A DNA stretch of 7,099 nt, taken from contig JAPLHI010000050.1 of NCBI GenBank assembly GCA_026389695.1, positions 1-7,099 of the forward strand, given 5' to 3'. This stretch comes from Chloroflexota bacterium. GTDB taxonomy: Bacteria; Chloroflexota; Dehalococcoidia; GIF9; UBA5629. Below, piece by piece: positions 5,781 through 7,099 of the stretch (its first letter is position 1; each line of letters begins with the position of its first letter). The position numbers were made by a program, and so were the translations under genes. Under the pieces are notes generated by a model that saw only the letters and a list, made by a program, of their open reading frames with translations, made no database searches and was not told where the DNA came from.

Positions 5781-6347
5781 TTAACTGAAGCTTACTTTAG
5801 GCGCTTCCCGTTCTTCCGGGACAGCGACTTCGAAGAATTCCCCTGCCTTAAATCCGCTCATGGATGCGATGACGTTCGAGGGGAACATCTGGGTCTGATT
5901 GTTATATTTCATCACTGAGTCGTTATAGAACTGGCGGGCGAAGCTGATCTTATTTTCCGTAGTTGTCAGTTCTTCCTGCAAAGCCAGGAAATTCTGGTTG
6001 GCTTTCAGATCGGGATAATTTTCCGCCACAGCGAATAATCTCCCCAGCGCCTGGCTCAGTTCTCCTTCCGCCTTTGCCTGTGCCGCCACGCCGCTATCCA
6101 CGGCTTTAACCGCCGATGTCCTGGCATTGGTCACGGCCTCCATGGTCCCCCTTTCATGTTGCATATAACCCTTCACGGTTTCCACCAGGTTGGGAATCAG
6201 GTCGTGCCTTCGCTTTAACTGCACATCGATCTGCGCCCAGGCGTTCTTGACCTGGTTGCGCAATCCCACCAGGCCGTTATATATGCCTATGAAAACCAGT
6301 GCCAGTAAGATGATGATACCTATGATTACCAGTCCTGCAATCATCAT
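5781..6347 (-). CDS. lemA: LemA family protein
   Basis: This 188-residue protein has the usual LemA length. An N-terminal TM helix (about 3-24) is followed by a four-helix cytoplasmic or periplasmic bundle. The family signatures are RRHDLIPNLVETVKG (46-60), YPDLKAN (111-117) and ENKISFARQFYND (131-143), with an FP motif near 155-156. LemA proteins are membrane anchored and of unclear biochemical role, but they often sit beside htpX or TPM-domain genes and are linked to envelope maintenance. Here the htpX-like gene starts 12 nt downstream. The start at 6347 is preferred over the adjacent ATG at 6344 because AGGAGGTG (6363-6356) is 8 nt from it. The only odd point is the slightly extended charged C-terminus (VPEEREAPK). 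Confidence 0.95.
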   Translation of the reverse strand: MMIAGLVIIGIIILLALVFIGIYNGLVGLRNQVKNAWAQIDVQLKRRHDLIPNLVETVKGYMQHERGTMEAVTNARTSAVKAVDSGVAAQAKAEGELSQALGRLFAVAENYPDLKANQNFLALQEELTTTENKISFARQFYNDSVMKYNNQTQMFPSNVIASMSGFKAGEFFEVAVPEEREAPKVSFS

Positions 6348-6355
6348 GATTGCTT

Positions 6356-6363
6356 CACCTCCT
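6356..6363 (-). promoter_or_regulatory. Strong Shine-Dalgarno for lemA
   Basis: AGGAGGTG on the minus strand matches the 16S tail over eight bases and is 8 nt from the ATG at 6347. It decides between two adjacent in-frame ATGs. It is much stronger than the sites of the operon's first and third genes, so LemA may be made in excess. Confidence 0.85.
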
Positions 6364-6374
6364 CAGAAAATTCC

Positions 6375-6803
6375 TTACTTTTTATCCGGTCTGAATTTAA
6401 ATACGTCATTTAAATATGCTGTTACCCTGTCTCTGGCGCTTTCCGGTAGGGATGCATCGGCACCTATGCAGTCCAGCAATTGGTTCAGCTCGCCGCCGTC
6501 GAACCATAAACCGTGGCCCAGGCTGCACGCATCTATCATTATCTTTGCGTTTCCACCTATTAACGTTTTTTTCATGGCCCGGTTGCAGATGGGGCATTTG
6601 CGTTTTTCTTCCCGGGTCTCGGCTTCCGGCTGAGCTAACATATCTGCGACATATTTCCTGGCTGTACCCTGCTCGATGCTATCCAGCAGCAGTTCCAGCT
6701 CCCCCTTATCGAACCACAACCCACCGCAGCCAGCGCAGTAATCCAGCTCTATCTTTTCATACTCGATTACAATCGCGGTGCTTTTACACGACGGACATTT
6801 CAT
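6375..6803 (-). CDS. Duplicated zf-TFIIB-type zinc protein
   Basis: Taking the ATG at 6803, the 142-residue product starts directly with MKCPSC and contains two copies of a Zn-finger-like unit ending in a WFDxGEL motif. Unit 1 has C3/C6 and C23/C26, then GLWFDKGELELLL. Unit 2 has C70/C73 and C93, then GLWFDGGELNQLL. In unit 2 the fourth Cys is replaced, and His97 one position later (CSLGH) is the likely ligand. This matches the zf-TFIIB family (PF13453), whose function is unclear. A longer frame from TTG at 6833 is less likely, because the candidate promoter places the start site near 6826 and the extra residues precede the conserved start. AGGA (6818-6815) is a distant Shine-Dalgarno, 11 nt away. 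A three-codon frame, ATG CCA ATA TGA, overlaps the ATG. It is the first gene of the operon; lemA begins 27 nt after its stop. Confidence 0.85.
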   Translation of the reverse strand: MKCPSCKSTAIVIEYEKIELDYCAGCGGLWFDKGELELLLDSIEQGTARKYVADMLAQPEAETREEKRKCPICNRAMKKTLIGGNAKIMIDACSLGHGLWFDGGELNQLLDCIGADASLPESARDRVTAYLNDVFKFRPDKK

Positions 6804-6832
6804 ATTGGCATTAATCCTGTTTAATAGATACA

Positions 6833-6861
6833 AGTTTAAATCTGCCTGTAATACAAGTCAA
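6833..6861 (-). promoter_or_regulatory. Candidate promoter of the zf-TFIIB/lemA/htpX operon
   Basis: On the minus strand TTGACT (6861-6856, 5/6) is followed after 17 nt by TAAACT (6838-6833, 4/6). Transcription would begin near 6826, about 23 nt before the ATG at 6803. This is the basis for preferring that start over the upstream TTG. Confidence 0.4.
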
Positions 6862-6907
6862 TTGGATACCCTCTAACAGTCCTGTATTTGCCCCGTCATC
6901 TCATTAT

Positions 6908-6922
6908 GATTAAACTTAAATC
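6908..6922. promoter_or_regulatory. Imperfect palindrome in the divergent intergenic region (possible operator)
   Basis: GATTAAACTTAAATC has GATT/AATC outer arms and is self-complementary except for one mismatched pair and the centre base. It overlaps TATGAT (6905-6910), a possible -10 for the rightward gene at 6971. A related string, AAGTTTAAATC, lies at 6832-6842 over the leftward -10. AT-rich matches of this size can arise by chance. Confidence 0.25.
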
Positions 6923-6970
6923 AACTTCCTTTTTTATTCCGGCAAAATCAGCCACGGGAAGGGGGATAAA

Positions 6971-7099
6971 ATGAATAAAAGCAAAGCGTTTTTTCAAAAA
7001 AACTGGAAATTTATCATCGCCGCGCTTTCTCCGCTGGCAATCATCGCCATCATCTTTGCCCTTCCGCTCAAGACTGTGCCCGTGGCGGTCACCGAAACG
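6971..7099 (+). CDS. N-terminus of an unidentified membrane-anchored or secreted protein (cut by window end)
   Basis: The first 43 residues are visible. A basic N-terminus (MNKSKAFFQKNWK) is followed by a hydrophobic helix at about 14-33 (IIAALSPLAIIAIIFALPL) and then a polar stretch, KTVPVAVTET. This is a signal-anchor or signal-peptide layout with no lipobox Cys in the visible part. The ATG at 6971 is preceded by AAGGGGG ending 5 nt upstream, a usable Shine-Dalgarno. The gene is divergent from the zf-TFIIB/lemA/htpX operon, with 167 bp between start codons. The family cannot be named from this fragment. Confidence 0.75.
   Translation, partial: MNKSKAFFQKNWKFIIAALSPLAIIAIIFALPLKTVPVAVTET

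Noticed and set aside
6804..6833. TTG start at 6833 adding ten residues to the zf-TFIIB protein
   Set aside because: It lies upstream of the inferred transcription start, has no better ribosome site, and the conserved domain begins at the ATG at 6803.

Overview
The window looks like chromosomal DNA from an anaerobic bacterium of moderate GC content. The evidence is a 4-hydroxybutyryl-CoA dehydratase-family flavoprotein (an oxygen-sensitive [4Fe-4S]/FAD fold), a ferredoxin:thioredoxin reductase catalytic chain fused to a rubredoxin-like tail, and many Cys-pair metal sites. This combination, with LemA/HtpX and short Zn-ribbon proteins, would fit a Chloroflexota (Dehalococcoidia-like) genome or another strict anaerobe. 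That placement is an inference from gene content; no rRNA or marker gene is present. There is no phage, IS element, CRISPR array, tRNA or rRNA.

Layout: (1) 1-975 (+) is the C-terminal two thirds of a HpaB/4-hydroxybutyryl-CoA dehydratase-family enzyme, closed by a strong intrinsic terminator at about 996-1035. (2) 1130-1297 (+) is a 55-residue Zn-ribbon protein with its own promoter and a good Shine-Dalgarno. It converges on (3) 1319-2107 (-), an SGNH-hydrolase-like protein whose -10 box is so close to the ATG that the mRNA may be leaderless. (4) 2173-2951 (-) is a two-gene redox operon, a glutaredoxin-like protein followed by FTR-rubredoxin, with 4-nt overlapping ends. (5) It is transcribed divergently from 3115-3687 (+), an isochorismatase-family cysteine hydrolase. 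The 163-bp spacer between them holds two back-to-back promoters. (6) 3788-4525 (+) is an unrecognised two-TM membrane protein. (7) 4542-6803 (-) is a three-gene operon in the order duplicated zf-TFIIB-type Zn protein, LemA, then an HtpX-like M48 protease with a C-terminal Zn ribbon. (8) 6971-7099 (+) is the start of another membrane or secreted protein, cut off by the window end.

Two groups of genes probably act together. In the redox pair, ferredoxin electrons would pass through the FTR [4Fe-4S]/disulfide centre to the glutaredoxin-like protein and on to targets. In the zf-TFIIB/LemA/HtpX operon, the membrane metalloprotease and LemA are a recurrent pair linked to envelope stress or protein quality control. 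I do not see a clearly new multi-gene system. The most interesting points are the redox module with its atypical rubredoxin tail, the Zn-ribbon-tailed HtpX in an operon with another Zn protein, the apparent loss of a catalytic Glu in the dehydratase homologue, and a near-identical mini-ORF sequence directly before two unrelated genes.
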